This document shows positions 32,415-40,438 of a stretch of 63,142 bases of DNA, in pieces. A model generated the notes under the pieces. It had not been told where the DNA came from. It saw only the letters and a list, made by a program, of their open reading frames with translations, and made no database searches. Position numbers and translations under genes: made by a program. The DNA lies in the NCBI GenBank assembly GCA_018064525.1, contig JAGHVB010000008.1, forward strand, positions 1 through 63,142, read 5' to 3'. The DNA comes from Candidatus Treponema merdequi. GTDB taxonomy: Bacteria; Spirochaetota; Spirochaetia; Treponematales; Treponemataceae. Position 1 is the stretch's first letter, and each line of letters starts with the position of its first letter.

Positions 32415-34856
32415 ATGAAGCTGTTCGATGTTAGTGGAATGAGCTGTGCATCGTGTGTCAGTCATGTTGAAAACGCAGTTCGAAAAGTTAAAGGTGTAAA
32501 ATCTGTAGAAGTAAATCTTTTAACTTCTTCAATGAGTGTTGAATTTGAAAATGAAATTTCCGTTTCTGAAATCATAGATGCTGTTTCAAAAGCAGGTTAT
32601 GAGGCAAAAGTCAAAGAATCAGACATAAATTCTGAAAAAAATAAAAATCAAAAAAAGTTTTTTTTATTTAATTTCTTTGACAGCGAAACTAAAAAACTTT
32701 TATTAAGATTCTGCGTTTCATTAATTCTTCTTTTCCCGCTTATGTATTTTGCGATGTCAGCTGAAAAAAGTTTTATTTCTGGTATTGTTCAGGCTGTTAT
32801 TTCTTTCTTGATTTTAATAATAAATAAAAAATTTTTTGTAAGCGGAATAAAATCTGCATTTCATCTTGCATGTAACATGGATACTCTTGTAGCGATGGGC
32901 TCGGGTGTTTCATTCCTATTTAGCATCTATAATCTGTTGAAACAGAATTATTTTAATCTGTATTTTGACAGTGCTGCAATGATTGTAACTTTAATTACAA
33001 TCGGAAAAACTTTAGAAAGTTATTCAAAAGGTAAAACAACAGACGCTCTTAATTCCCTTGTTAAACTTGCTCCAAAAACAGCGGTTAGGATTAAAGATGA
33101 AAAGGAAATTACTGTTTTAATTTCTGAAATAAAGCCTGGTGATGTTGTTGTTGTTAAAAGCGGAGAATCAGTTCCTGTTGATGGAATTATTATAAACGGA
33201 AGTGCCAGTTTTAATGAGAGTACTCTGACAGGCGAAAGTGTTCCAAAGGATAAAGGTAAAGATGAGAAAGTTTTTGCAGCAACGCTTTGTGTGTCAGGAA
33301 ATGTTTTTGTAAGAGTTGAAAAAACTGATGATGAAACTGCATTTTCAAAGATTGTTCAGCTTGTAACTTCTGCATCTGCGTCAAAAGCACCTGTTGCAAA
33401 AATTGCAGATAAAGTGAGTGCTGTTTTTGTTCCTGTTGTGATTTTGATTTCGATTATTACTTTTTTATGTCATTTTATAAGTGATTATATTTTTTATGGC
33501 GGTTTTTCAATTCCGATTTTTGCAGAAGCTCTTTCATTTGCAATTTGTGTTCTGGTAATCAGCTGTCCCTGCAGTCTGGGACTTGCAACACCTGTAAGCA
33601 TCATGGTTGCAAACGGAATTGCAGCAAAAAGAAAAATTCTTTTTAAGACTGCAGAGGCTTTGGAAAATGTTTCAAAAATAGAAATGTGCGTTTTTGATAA
33701 AACGGGAACTGTTACAAACGGCGTTCCAGTAGTAAAAAATATTTATTTTACGGAACAGAATAAGGAAAATGAAAAAGAAATTCTTTCTTTGATTTATTCA
33801 CTCGAAAAAAAATCTTCACATCCACTTGCAGAAGCAATCTGCACATATTTTGAAAAACAGAATATTCCGCTTTTGCAGACAGAAGAATTTACAGAAAAAA
33901 TATCTTTTGGAATTTCTGCAGTAATAAACGGCAGGTCTGTTAAAGGTGGTAATGAAAAATTTGTTTTTCCAGAAAAGAATCTTTCAGTAAAAATAGAAGA
34001 TGGAGAAACGCCATTATATTTTTCTGTTGATGATAAAACTGTTCTTGTTATCACGCTTCTTGATGTTGCAAAGACGACAAGTTTGAATGCGGTCCTGGAG
34101 TTGAAAAAAATGGATATTGAATCTGTTCTTTTAACTGGTGATAATGAAAAAACTGCAGAAATTATAGCGTCTTCTGTCGGAATTGAAAAAGTTTTTGCAT
34201 CTGCCACTCCGGAACAGAAAGCCGGTATTATTAAAAAACTTTCAGAAGTAAATGAAGAAAATAATTTTACAAATTCCAGAAAAATCCGCAGAGTCGCAAT
34301 GATTGGAGATGGTGTTAATGATGCACCTGCCTTAAAAAGTGCTTTTGCAGGTTTTGCAATAGGAAGCGGTACAGATGTTGCAGTTGATTCTGCAGATGTC
34401 GTGCTTGTAAAAAATGATTTAAGGGATGTTGTTAAGGCAATTAAAATCAGCCGCAGGACAATGACAAATATCAGACAGAATCTTTTCTGGGCATTTTTTT
34501 ACAATGCAGTCTGTATTCCTGTTGCTGCCGGAGTTTTTGCTTCTGGTGGAATTATTTTAAAACCTGTGTTTGGTGCTCTTGCGATGAGTTTTTCAAGTAT
34601 CTTTGTTGTAATGAATGCGTTAAGATTAAATTTTATGAAACTGGAGAATAAAATGAAAAAGACAATAAGAATTAATGGAATGATGTGTGAACACTGTGAA
34701 GCACATGTAAAAAAAGCTCTTGAAGCTCTCGGAAGTTCTGCTGTTGTAAGCCATAAATCTGGTACTGCAATCGTAGAAGCTCCGGACGAAATTCCACATG
34801 AAGTTCTTGCAAAAGCTGTAACTGATGCAGGTTATGAAGTTGTTGAAATATCTTAA
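32415..34856 (+). CDS. copA: Copper-translocating P1B-type ATPase with N- and C-terminal HMA domains
   Basis: 813 residues from ATG 32415, which has GGTGG upstream. It exports Cu(I) using ATP. The N-terminal heavy-metal domain has GMSCASC (C11, C14). The transmembrane core has the metal-site motif SCPCSLGLATP (C384, C386), phosphorylation site D428 (DKTGTVTNG), the Ser-His-Pro motif SSHPLAEAI and hinge GDGVNDAPAL. After the last membrane helix, where CopA proteins normally end (VVMNALRLNF), a further about 67 residues form a second HMA domain with GMMCEHC (C758, C761). It begins MKKTIRIN like a free CopZ chaperone. This looks like a copA-copZ gene fusion. Confidence 0.93.
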   Translation: MKLFDVSGMSCASCVSHVENAVRKVKGVKSVEVNLLTSSMSVEFENEISVSEIIDAVSKAGYEAKVKESDINSEKNKNQKKFFLFNFFDSETKKLLLRFCVSLILLFPLMYFAMSAEKSFISGIVQAVISFLILIINKKFFVSGIKSAFHLACNMDTLVAMGSGVSFLFSIYNLLKQNYFNLYFDSAAMIVTLITIGKTLESYSKGKTTDALNSLVKLAPKTAVRIKDEKEITVLISEIKPGDVVVVKSGESVPVDGIIINGSASFNESTLTGESVPKDKGKDEKVFAATLCVSGNVFVRVEKTDDETAFSKIVQLVTSASASKAPVAKIADKVSAVFVPVVILISIITFLCHFISDYIFYGGFSIPIFAEALSFAICVLVISCPCSLGLATPVSIMVANGIAAKRKILFKTAEALENVSKIEMCVFDKTGTVTNGVPVVKNIYFTEQNKENEKEILSLIYSLEKKSSHPLAEAICTYFEKQNIPLLQTEEFTEKISFGISAVINGRSVKGGNEKFVFPEKNLSVKIEDGETPLYFSVDDKTVLVITLLDVAKTTSLNAVLELKKMDIESVLLTGDNEKTAEIIASSVGIEKVFASATPEQKAGIIKKLSEVNEENNFTNSRKIRRVAMIGDGVNDAPALKSAFAGFAIGSGTDVAVDSADVVLVKNDLRDVVKAIKISRRTMTNIRQNLFWAFFYNAVCIPVAAGVFASGGIILKPVFGALAMSFSSIFVVMNALRLNFMKLENKMKKTIRINGMMCEHCEAHVKKALEALGSSAVVSHKSGTAIVEAPDEIPHEVLAKAVTDAGYEVVEIS
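34653..34856 (+). CDS. Possible internally initiated CopZ-like copper chaperone (in frame within copA)
   Basis: Inside copA, an in-frame ATG at 34653 (Met 747 of CopA) is preceded by GGAG at 34643-34646 with a 6-base spacer, as good a ribosome-binding site as any in the window. Translation from here gives 67 residues, the usual size of CopZ, opening MKKTIRINGMMCEHCEAH with metal ligands C12 and C15 and ending at the copA stop. It could supply a soluble Cu(I) chaperone from the same gene. Whether it is translated separately is unproven; alternatively the signal is a relic of two formerly separate genes. Confidence 0.5.
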   Translation: MKKTIRINGMMCEHCEAHVKKALEALGSSAVVSHKSGTAIVEAPDEIPHEVLAKAVTDAGYEVVEIS

Positions 34857-34877
34857 TACCTGCTATAAAATAATATT
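34843..34877 (+). promoter_or_regulatory. Predicted leaderless promoter inside the 3' end of copA
   Basis: TTGAAA (34843-34848), 17 bases, TAAAAT (34866-34871), 6 bases, ATG 34878. It overlaps the last codons of copA. No ribosome-binding site is present. Confidence 0.55.
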
Positions 34878-35675
34878 ATGGTAAAAGAAGAATATTACGC
34901 CGAAATTAAAGCACGTTTTGGAGAGATAAAGCGTGCGCGTGGAACTTTTTTATATACAGAAAAAGGTCAGCGTGTAACTGATATGTATCTCGAAAATGGC
35001 CGTGCAATTCTTGGCTGGGGAAATGGTAACGGAACAAACGGTACCAGTGCTTTTTTAAAATTGAAAAATATTATTAACCGCGGTTTGACTGGTTCGTTTG
35101 AAACAGATTTTCAGGGACAGCTTGATCATGCTGTTTCTGATCTGCTGAATGCTCAGTGCAAGGCATTTGTTTTTTTTGATGAAACAAAGGCTCAGAAAGC
35201 GGCACTTTCATTTTCAAAGAGACTTGTAAAATATGTTCCATGGGTTGGACTTGTACATGAAAAAGAACCTGTTCATGATTTTGAATGTGTTTTGATTACA
35301 CCGCCTCTTCCATGGACAGATAACCTTTATATTCTTGCAGTAAGACATGACATTACAACTTTGTTTTTACCGGAAATAATTTCTGGTGCAATGTTAGGAG
35401 CTTTGTCACGCGCTGTTTATGATTTGATTGCAGAAATTCCGTGCCGTCAGGAAAAAGACTGGTTTGTGTTTGATGTTTATCTGAAAAATTATTTTGAACG
35501 CAAAGGATGCTATCTTTATCCAAAAGTACCAAAAGATAAATATGATGACTTTGTAAAATATTGTCTTGACTGCAATCTTGCAATAAGTCCGGATTATGAT
35601 GTTCCTTCATTAGTTCCTTACGGAGCAGATAAAGGCGTGTTTAATCTTATGGCTAAAAATCCATGGAAGGCATAA
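34878..35675 (+). CDS. Hypothetical protein resembling a shortened fold-type-I aminotransferase
   Basis: 265 residues. The start, RARGTFLYTEKGQRVTDMYLENGRAILGWGNGNGTNG, resembles the N-terminal segment of class III aminotransferases (ornithine or glutamate-semialdehyde type), and the C-terminus (YFERKGCYLYPKVP, LAISPDYDVPSLVPYG) resembles their small domain. The central large domain that would carry the PLP-binding Asp and the Schiff-base Lys is mostly missing: known enzymes have over 400 residues. The coding frame is intact and it has its own promoter, so it is probably a degenerate but functional family and not a fresh pseudogene. The function is unknown. Confidence 0.55.
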   Translation: MVKEEYYAEIKARFGEIKRARGTFLYTEKGQRVTDMYLENGRAILGWGNGNGTNGTSAFLKLKNIINRGLTGSFETDFQGQLDHAVSDLLNAQCKAFVFFDETKAQKAALSFSKRLVKYVPWVGLVHEKEPVHDFECVLITPPLPWTDNLYILAVRHDITTLFLPEIISGAMLGALSRAVYDLIAEIPCRQEKDWFVFDVYLKNYFERKGCYLYPKVPKDKYDDFVKYCLDCNLAISPDYDVPSLVPYGADKGVFNLMAKNPWKA

Positions 35676-35680
35676 CTTAA

Positions 35681-35971
35681 ATGGAATATGGTCAAACTGT
35701 TGTCTGGAGCATTAAGTTAGTTCTTGGTGGAATAGCGGCTTTTCTTGCAATTCTTCTCTGGTCAAAAAGCCGTTCTGCAAGCTGGATGTGTCTTGTAGCA
35801 AGCGTTCTGATTTCGTATGCAGGAATTATTTTTGAAATGATGATTTCTCTCGGAATAATTTCTGCAAGCCTGATTTTTTTCGGGGTGCCTCTTGCGACTT
35901 TAATTTTTACAGTGCTTCCTTCTGTGTTTCTGATTGCTGCGTTAATTTTAATCATAAAAGATATTTCATAA
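35681..35971 (+). CDS. Small three-helix membrane protein
   Basis: 96 residues, five bases after the previous stop, so probably translated from the same mRNA. Three hydrophobic segments (IKLVLGGIAAFLAILLW, MCLVASVLISYAGIIFEMM, LATLIFTVLPSVFLIAALILII) span almost the whole protein. I do not recognise the family. No catalytic motif is seen. Confidence 0.65.
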   Translation: MEYGQTVVWSIKLVLGGIAAFLAILLWSKSRSASWMCLVASVLISYAGIIFEMMISLGIISASLIFFGVPLATLIFTVLPSVFLIAALILIIKDIS

Positions 35972-35992
35972 TTTTCTAACTTATTGTATATT
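35964..35992 (+). promoter_or_regulatory. Likely promoter of tRNA-Arg
   Basis: TTTCAT (35964-35969), 17 bases, TATATT (35987-35992), about 14 bases before the tRNA 5' end; it overlaps the end of the small membrane protein gene. Confidence 0.4.
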
Positions 35993-36005
35993 ATCAGATA
36001 TTTCA

Positions 36006-36079
36006 GGTCCATTAGCTCACCTGGATAGAGCGGTTGCCTCCTAAGCAACAGGTAGTGCGTTCGAATCGCATATGGGCCA
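36006..36079 (+). tRNA. tRNA-Arg (anticodon CCT)
   Basis: A 74-base cloverleaf. The acceptor stem GGTCCAT pairs with ATGGGCC (one G-U) and is followed by discriminator A. The D-arm is TAGCTCACCTGGATAGAGC, the anticodon stem GTTGC/GCAAC holds loop CTCCTAA with anticodon CCT for AGG codons, and the T-arm contains the TTCGAAT loop. The 3' CCA is only partly encoded. A terminator follows immediately. Confidence 0.95.
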
Positions 36080-36080
36080 A

Positions 36081-36114
36081 AAAAAATCTCAGGATAAAGT
36101 CCTGAGATTTTTTT
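36081..36114. terminator. Bidirectional terminator between tRNA-Arg and the HAD gene
   Basis: A 14-base-pair stem (36081-36094 with 36100-36113) around TAAAG, with A and T tracts on either side, so it can serve both the tRNA and the convergent minus-strand operon. Confidence 0.9.
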
Positions 36115-36117
36115 GTT

Positions 36118-36759
36118 TTAAAGTATTTCTGTAAATCCGTAGACATCTTCAACACCAGTTACAAGAATGCCGCCCATACCAAGTTCAAGCGCAAGACTCA
36201 AATCTATGTCATAGCGGTCGCCGACAGAAAGACATTCTTCTGGTTTTGCGTCCGTCTTTCGGGCCGCTAGGAGCAGAATTTCCGGATCTGGTTTTGATTT
36301 ATGACAGGTGTCCAGTCCTATGATGTCTGGAATTAATTTTTCAATTCCGATTGCTTCGAGTGTTTTAAAAGCCGGAAGAACAGGGTTGTTTGTTACGCAG
36401 ATCATTTTATATTTTTTTGAAAGTTCAGAAAGGACAGAAATTAATTTTTCATCACGCTTGAGAAATTCTTTTGGCTCTAAAAGATTTTCGCGCATTTTAA
36501 TACTGTCTTCAATTGAAACACCAAAATGTGTAAGAGTATTTCCAAGACTTATTTTTTTACCGTTGTTGTTTTTACTGTATTCGCTTCTGAAATCTGCTAC
36601 AAGTTTTCTGATTGCTTCTGTAGTTGTATTTCTTTTTTCTGCAAGGTATCTTAACTGAATATCGACCTGCTCAAAGGCGTATTTTGAATCAGTATATAAA
36701 GTTGAGTCAATGTCAAAAATAATCGTCTTTAAGTTTTCTGGTATTCGGTAAATTTTCAT
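36118..36759 (-). CDS. HAD-superfamily phosphatase
   Basis: 213 residues. Motif I is FDIDSTLY (nucleophile D16, acid D18), a Thr/Asn motif II appears as CVTNNP, and motif III/IV is GDRYDIDLSLALELG. The helical cap between motifs I and II and the FDIDSTLY form place it near the pyrimidine 5'-nucleotidase/phosphoglycolate-phosphatase-like HADs. The substrate is not deducible. Its start overlaps the stop of the FGGY kinase by four bases, so the two are translationally coupled. A sugar-phosphate or nucleotide substrate would fit the prs-kinase neighbourhood. Confidence 0.85.
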   Translation of the reverse strand: MKIYRIPENLKTIIFDIDSTLYTDSKYAFEQVDIQLRYLAEKRNTTTEAIRKLVADFRSEYSKNNNGKKISLGNTLTHFGVSIEDSIKMRENLLEPKEFLKRDEKLISVLSELSKKYKMICVTNNPVLPAFKTLEAIGIEKLIPDIIGLDTCHKSKPDPEILLLAARKTDAKPEECLSVGDRYDIDLSLALELGMGGILVTGVEDVYGFTEIL

Positions 36760-38006
36760 TCTGTAAATCCTTGTGGTATAAAAGTACGTTTCTGTTTTAC
36801 TATTGAATCTGCAGCTTCGGTAATTGAACTGTATAAATTAATTCCAAAAGCTGCGCATACTGCATCTCCGATTAATTCGCAGTCTGCAGTTTCTGTCATT
36901 CCGATTTTGTAATTTAAAATATCAGATTTGAATTGAATCCACTTATCACTGTTTGCCTGTCCGCCTGTAATCATCATTGTGTCTGAAACAGGAAGATTAT
37001 TTTCTTTTGCACATCTGATTAAAAGTTCAAGGCCAGTCTTACAGTTTTCTGCAAGTTTTTTCATTATTTCAAAGCCCGGAAAATATTTATCTTCAAAACA
37101 TTTTTTTATATATGCGCTGTATGAAATGATTGAATTAGTATCAAATTCATATTCCTCTTTACAGCTTACAAATTCTTTTCCACTTGATTGTGATAAAAAA
37201 GCAAGATTCCATAAACCTGGAATTACTGACGGCAGTGTCCGGAGGCCTTCAAATGAAACTGGTTTTGAAGTACATAAGTTTATTCCTTCACTTGAGCCGG
37301 CGCAGTCACAGATTTTTCCTTCCTGTAAAGTGTTTGTTCCAATCATGGCAGCGATAAAGTCAGGACCTCCGGCAATAACAGGAGTTCCTTCCTTGATTGA
37401 AAAGAAGCTGCTCATTTCTTTTTGAACAGAACCGCAGTTAAATCCCGGCGGAACAAATTTCCCGAAAAGATTTTTATCTGCACCAATCTGTTCAAGGCTT
37501 TCGTCATTCCAGTATGCATCTTTATATCGTGATTCCGGCAGAATCGTTACATGATTTGAAGTCAGGTAAGAAATTAAGTATTCTGGTCCGGAATAAATTT
37601 TTTTATTGTTAAAACTTTGAGGGTAGCAGTATTTAAAATAATTTATTCTTGGCAAAAAAAGTGATGCTGAATATTTTTGAGCAACTGGTTTAAAATCTGA
37701 AAACTGCTCTGTATTTGAAATATCTTCGTTCCATAAAAGTGTAGTTCCATCTTCTGAAACGATTGTCGGACCGTTTCCAGAGATTGCAATTGCATCGCAG
37801 CAGAGTTTGTCTTTTATATTTAAGTCCCGTTTGATTTTATAAATTGAAATCTGTAAAGCAGAAATCCAGAGTGAAGATGTTTTTGATTTCTGATTATTTT
37901 TAAATGGTTCTCGATAAAAGGACAGCACCTGTCCATTTTCTGAAACAAGTGCTGTCTTTAGAGAAGATGTTCCAATGTCTGCACAAAGGAAAGTAAACTT
38001 CTGCAT
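36756..38006 (-). CDS. FGGY-family carbohydrate kinase
   Basis: 416 residues, rather shorter than the usual about 490. The N-terminal ATPase-fold phosphate motif is CADIGTSSLKTAL; VIAGGPDFIAAMIG carries the conserved Asp expected as catalytic base, and GGQANSDKWIQFKSDIL is the C-terminal adenosine motif. The family phosphorylates sugars such as xylulose, glycerol, gluconate or fucose; nothing here distinguishes them. It lies 3 bases after prs and overlaps the HAD gene, forming a three-gene minus-strand operon. Confidence 0.85.
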   Translation of the reverse strand: MQKFTFLCADIGTSSLKTALVSENGQVLSFYREPFKNNQKSKTSSLWISALQISIYKIKRDLNIKDKLCCDAIAISGNGPTIVSEDGTTLLWNEDISNTEQFSDFKPVAQKYSASLFLPRINYFKYCYPQSFNNKKIYSGPEYLISYLTSNHVTILPESRYKDAYWNDESLEQIGADKNLFGKFVPPGFNCGSVQKEMSSFFSIKEGTPVIAGGPDFIAAMIGTNTLQEGKICDCAGSSEGINLCTSKPVSFEGLRTLPSVIPGLWNLAFLSQSSGKEFVSCKEEYEFDTNSIISYSAYIKKCFEDKYFPGFEIMKKLAENCKTGLELLIRCAKENNLPVSDTMMITGGQANSDKWIQFKSDILNYKIGMTETADCELIGDAVCAAFGINLYSSITEAADSIVKQKRTFIPQGFTE

Positions 38007-38009
38007 TTT

Positions 38010-39275
38010 TTATACTTCGTCATCGTCTTCTGTTGAAGCGTCGTGTTTTACAAGTTTTTCGATGATGTTGCGGTTATCAAGAAGGTCGCTCAAAGACTGA
38101 TTATGATGAACGCGTGTGATTACATTTGCAAAGAGTCCTGAAACGTTTGTGCTGATGTACCATTCTTTTGTTAAAAGTTCTTCGTGGTAAACAGCATTTG
38201 TTCCGATGATTTTGTAGAACAATCCGTCTTTATAAGCCTGATCGAAAAGTTCAATTGCGTTTCCTGTAAAGAATGGAAGGCTGATTGCACAGATAACTTT
38301 TGTAGCGCCCTGTTCCTTTAAGAACTTCATTGCTTTTAACAAAGTTCCACCAGTACCAAGCATATCGTCTGCAAGGAATGCAACTTTTCCCTTTACGTCA
38401 CCGAGAAGTTTGATTGCCTTGATGTTTGTAGAATTTGCATCCTGAGTTACGATTGAATAATCGCGCTCTTTGTAGATCATAGCGAGTGGAAGCTTAAGAC
38501 CTGATGCGTAGAATTTATTTCTGTCAATTGCACCTGTGTCAGGAGAAACTACAACGAGATCTTCTGTCTTACCTGTAAGGTCAACAATCTTTGCAAGTTC
38601 ACGGATGATCTGGTAACTTGCGTGAAGGTTTTCAAGTGAAATTGAATTGAATGCGTTAACGATTTCGCGTGAGTGAATATCGAGAGTGATGATTCTCTTT
38701 ACGCCGAGCATTTCGTAAACATGACCGAGCATTGAAGCTGTAAGACCTTCGCGGCCCTTTTTCTTGTGCTGGCGGCTGTAAGGATAAACAGGAAGAACAA
38801 GAGTAATGCTTGCAGCACCTGCCTGACGAACAGCATCGATTGTAACGAGAAGACTCATTACATGGTCGTTTACAGAAAGTGAGATTTTATTTTTGCCTTC
38901 ATTGAGGGAAAGCACTTCATGATTTTCTACATCCTGGAAAATGAAAACTTCTTTTCCGCGGATACATTCATTGAGTTCTGTTTTAAACTCGCCGTTCATG
39001 AAGTAAGTGAATTTTGCATCAACCTTGAATACTGGTGGTCTGTATTTGTCGGTAGCACCGCGCATGCAGACATCAGAAGTGTTGACGTCGCTTTCGAAAT
39101 TGATTTTCTTGATTAATTCGTTTTTGTCGATTTCGTAGCGTTTGGAAATAACATCGTTTTTGAGGGTGAAACGGTGTTTGTACATGTGGCGGAGATGAGT
39201 AATAACTTCATCAGCGAAAGCTTCGCCACCCGGACAGGCAACAATGGCCAGATTGGTTGGTTCAGAATAAGGCAT
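38010..39275 (-). CDS. prs: Ribose-phosphate pyrophosphokinase, long form
   Basis: Makes PRPP from ribose-5-phosphate and ATP for nucleotide, His and Trp synthesis. It has 421 residues against about 315 for the usual enzyme; the extra length is mainly N-terminal (about the first 100) plus short insertions. Recognisable are YPYSRQHKKKGREG (ATP/Mg region), LDIHSREIVNAF, VVSPDTGAIDR and the PRPP-binding loop FLADDMLGTGGTLLKA. The PRPP motif has the DDMLGTGGT form, not DDMIDTAGT. The gene has a roughly 100-base leader and an AAGGGG ribosome-binding site, and heads an operon with a sugar kinase and a phosphatase. Confidence 0.88.
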   Translation of the reverse strand: MPYSEPTNLAIVACPGGEAFADEVITHLRHMYKHRFTLKNDVISKRYEIDKNELIKKINFESDVNTSDVCMRGATDKYRPPVFKVDAKFTYFMNGEFKTELNECIRGKEVFIFQDVENHEVLSLNEGKNKISLSVNDHVMSLLVTIDAVRQAGAASITLVLPVYPYSRQHKKKGREGLTASMLGHVYEMLGVKRIITLDIHSREIVNAFNSISLENLHASYQIIRELAKIVDLTGKTEDLVVVSPDTGAIDRNKFYASGLKLPLAMIYKERDYSIVTQDANSTNIKAIKLLGDVKGKVAFLADDMLGTGGTLLKAMKFLKEQGATKVICAISLPFFTGNAIELFDQAYKDGLFYKIIGTNAVYHEELLTKEWYISTNVSGLFANVITRVHHNQSLSDLLDNRNIIEKLVKHDASTEDDDEV

Positions 39276-39343
39276 CTATTCTTACCCCTTTTGAAGAGAG
39301 CTGCAGAAAACCGAAAAAGTGCATCTCTTTGATTTTCCACATG

Positions 39344-39377
39344 CCATAGCCATGCTTTAAAGGCACCTGGACTATGG
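39344..39377 (-). other. Hairpin in the prs leader
   Basis: In the prs 5' untranslated region CCATAG and CTATGG close a hairpin whose inner part CCA/TGG and TGC/GCA extends it with a two-base bulge. It could modulate prs expression, but no known riboswitch is recognised. Confidence 0.35.
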
Positions 39378-39385
39378 TCAACTGT

Positions 39386-39415
39386 ATAATAGCACTAAAT
39401 AGGGTGGAGGGTCAA
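39386..39415 (-). promoter_or_regulatory. Promoter of the prs operon
   Basis: On the minus strand TTGACC (39410-39415), 18 bases, TATTAT (39386-39391). Leader about 100 bases, ordinary ribosome-binding site at the gene. Confidence 0.6.
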
Positions 39416-39464
39416 CGAAAAGAGCCTGTTTCGACACTAAATATAGTAGAATTTGAACTTTTGG

Positions 39465-39476
39465 GCACGTGCACGT
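39465..39476. promoter_or_regulatory. Overlapping palindromes between divergent prs and lipoprotein genes
   Basis: GCACGTGC (39465-39472) and ACGTGCACGT (39467-39476) are overlapping perfect palindromes in AT-rich intergenic DNA, followed by six T. Possible operator. The 316 bases between 39276 and 39591 otherwise hold the prs leader and promoter, CACTAAATA twice (39393 and 39435), and the lipoprotein promoter. Confidence 0.35.
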
Positions 39477-39514
39477 TTTTTGTTCTGGTGAAAAAGTATT
39501 GTATTGCTGTTTTA

Positions 39515-39543
39515 TTGAGTATTTTCAGGTGAATTGCTATAAT
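39515..39543 (+). promoter_or_regulatory. Promoter of the lipoprotein/SH3 gene pair
   Basis: TTGAGT (39515-39520), 17 bases, TATAAT (39538-39543) preceded by TGC, an extended -10. The leader of about 40 bases can fold (GTACA/TGTAC and outer TTTAAAA/TTTTAAA) just before the ribosome-binding site. Confidence 0.6.
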
Positions 39544-39591
39544 CATTTAAAATCTATGTACAGAAATGTACTTTTAAAAGAGGATGAGAAA

Positions 39592-40422
39592 ATGAAAAAA
39601 TGTTTTTCTTGTTTTTCTGCAGTTTTACTTGCCATGATGATGGTTGTTAGCTGTGGAAAAGAAAAAAAAGCAGCAGAACCTGCAGTTGTTTCTGAACCTG
39701 TAACTGCTCCAGAACCTGTTGAGCCAAAAAAAGTGACAAGCTGGTCTAGAGCTGTTTCAATTTATGACAAAGCCGGAGTATTTGTACTTAATGATGAAAA
39801 GAAACTTAAATGGGTAGGCTCTTTACCAAAGGGACTTGAAGTTTATATAGTTTGCGAAAATTATGAAATGAAAAAAGAACAGTATAACTTCGTCAATGAC
39901 AAAGAAGGAACTGAAAAAACAGAAGTTGCAAACATCAAATTTGGAAAAGATGATAACGATGATTTTTATTATGTAGTTGCTTCCAACCTTGTAGAGGGAA
40001 TTGCATGTGCTGTAGTAGGCGATGATTTGGAAAATGGTAAAAACTATACTTTTATATACAGCGAACCTGATATTACAAAAGTTCTTTCAAAAAAGATTCC
40101 GACTGGAACAATTATTGCAGTAAGAGATGGATATGTTGATGAAAAAGATTTCTGCGAAGCAACATTCTATATTCCGGATGGAGATTCAAAAGGTCTTTAC
40201 CGCAATAAGTATGTAGAAAGAGCAGCAATTACAAATTCAAAAAGTTTTGTTATGGCTTCCGCAATAAGTGCAAGACTTGATTCTGTTTCAATGAAAGAAT
40301 GGAAAGGAAATCTTCCGATGGAAGTATTTGATAATCTTGAAACTGCGCTTGAAGTTGATGAATATACAGGGCTTTTGAATTATTATCTGAGTGAACTTAA
40401 TTTACCTTCAGGTGGCAGATAA
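39592..40422 (+). CDS. Putative lipoprotein of unknown function
   Basis: 276 residues from ATG 39592 (GAGG upstream; the frame is open further up but without a signal). The N-terminus is a lipoprotein signal, MKKCFSCFSAVLLAMMMVVSC, with lipobox VVSC, followed by a Pro/Glu/Val-rich linker (EPAVVSEPVTAPEPVEPKK). The folded part begins WSRAVSIYDKAGVFVLNDEKKLKWVGSLPKG, which could be an SH3-like beta-barrel, as in the following gene. It is probably anchored in the outer or inner membrane and cotranscribed with the SH3 protein 17 bases downstream. No family is recognised. Confidence 0.8.
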   Translation: MKKCFSCFSAVLLAMMMVVSCGKEKKAAEPAVVSEPVTAPEPVEPKKVTSWSRAVSIYDKAGVFVLNDEKKLKWVGSLPKGLEVYIVCENYEMKKEQYNFVNDKEGTEKTEVANIKFGKDDNDDFYYVVASNLVEGIACAVVGDDLENGKNYTFIYSEPDITKVLSKKIPTGTIIAVRDGYVDEKDFCEATFYIPDGDSKGLYRNKYVERAAITNSKSFVMASAISARLDSVSMKEWKGNLPMEVFDNLETALEVDEYTGLLNYYLSELNLPSGGR

Positions 40423-40438
40423 TACAGGGAGAATGAGA

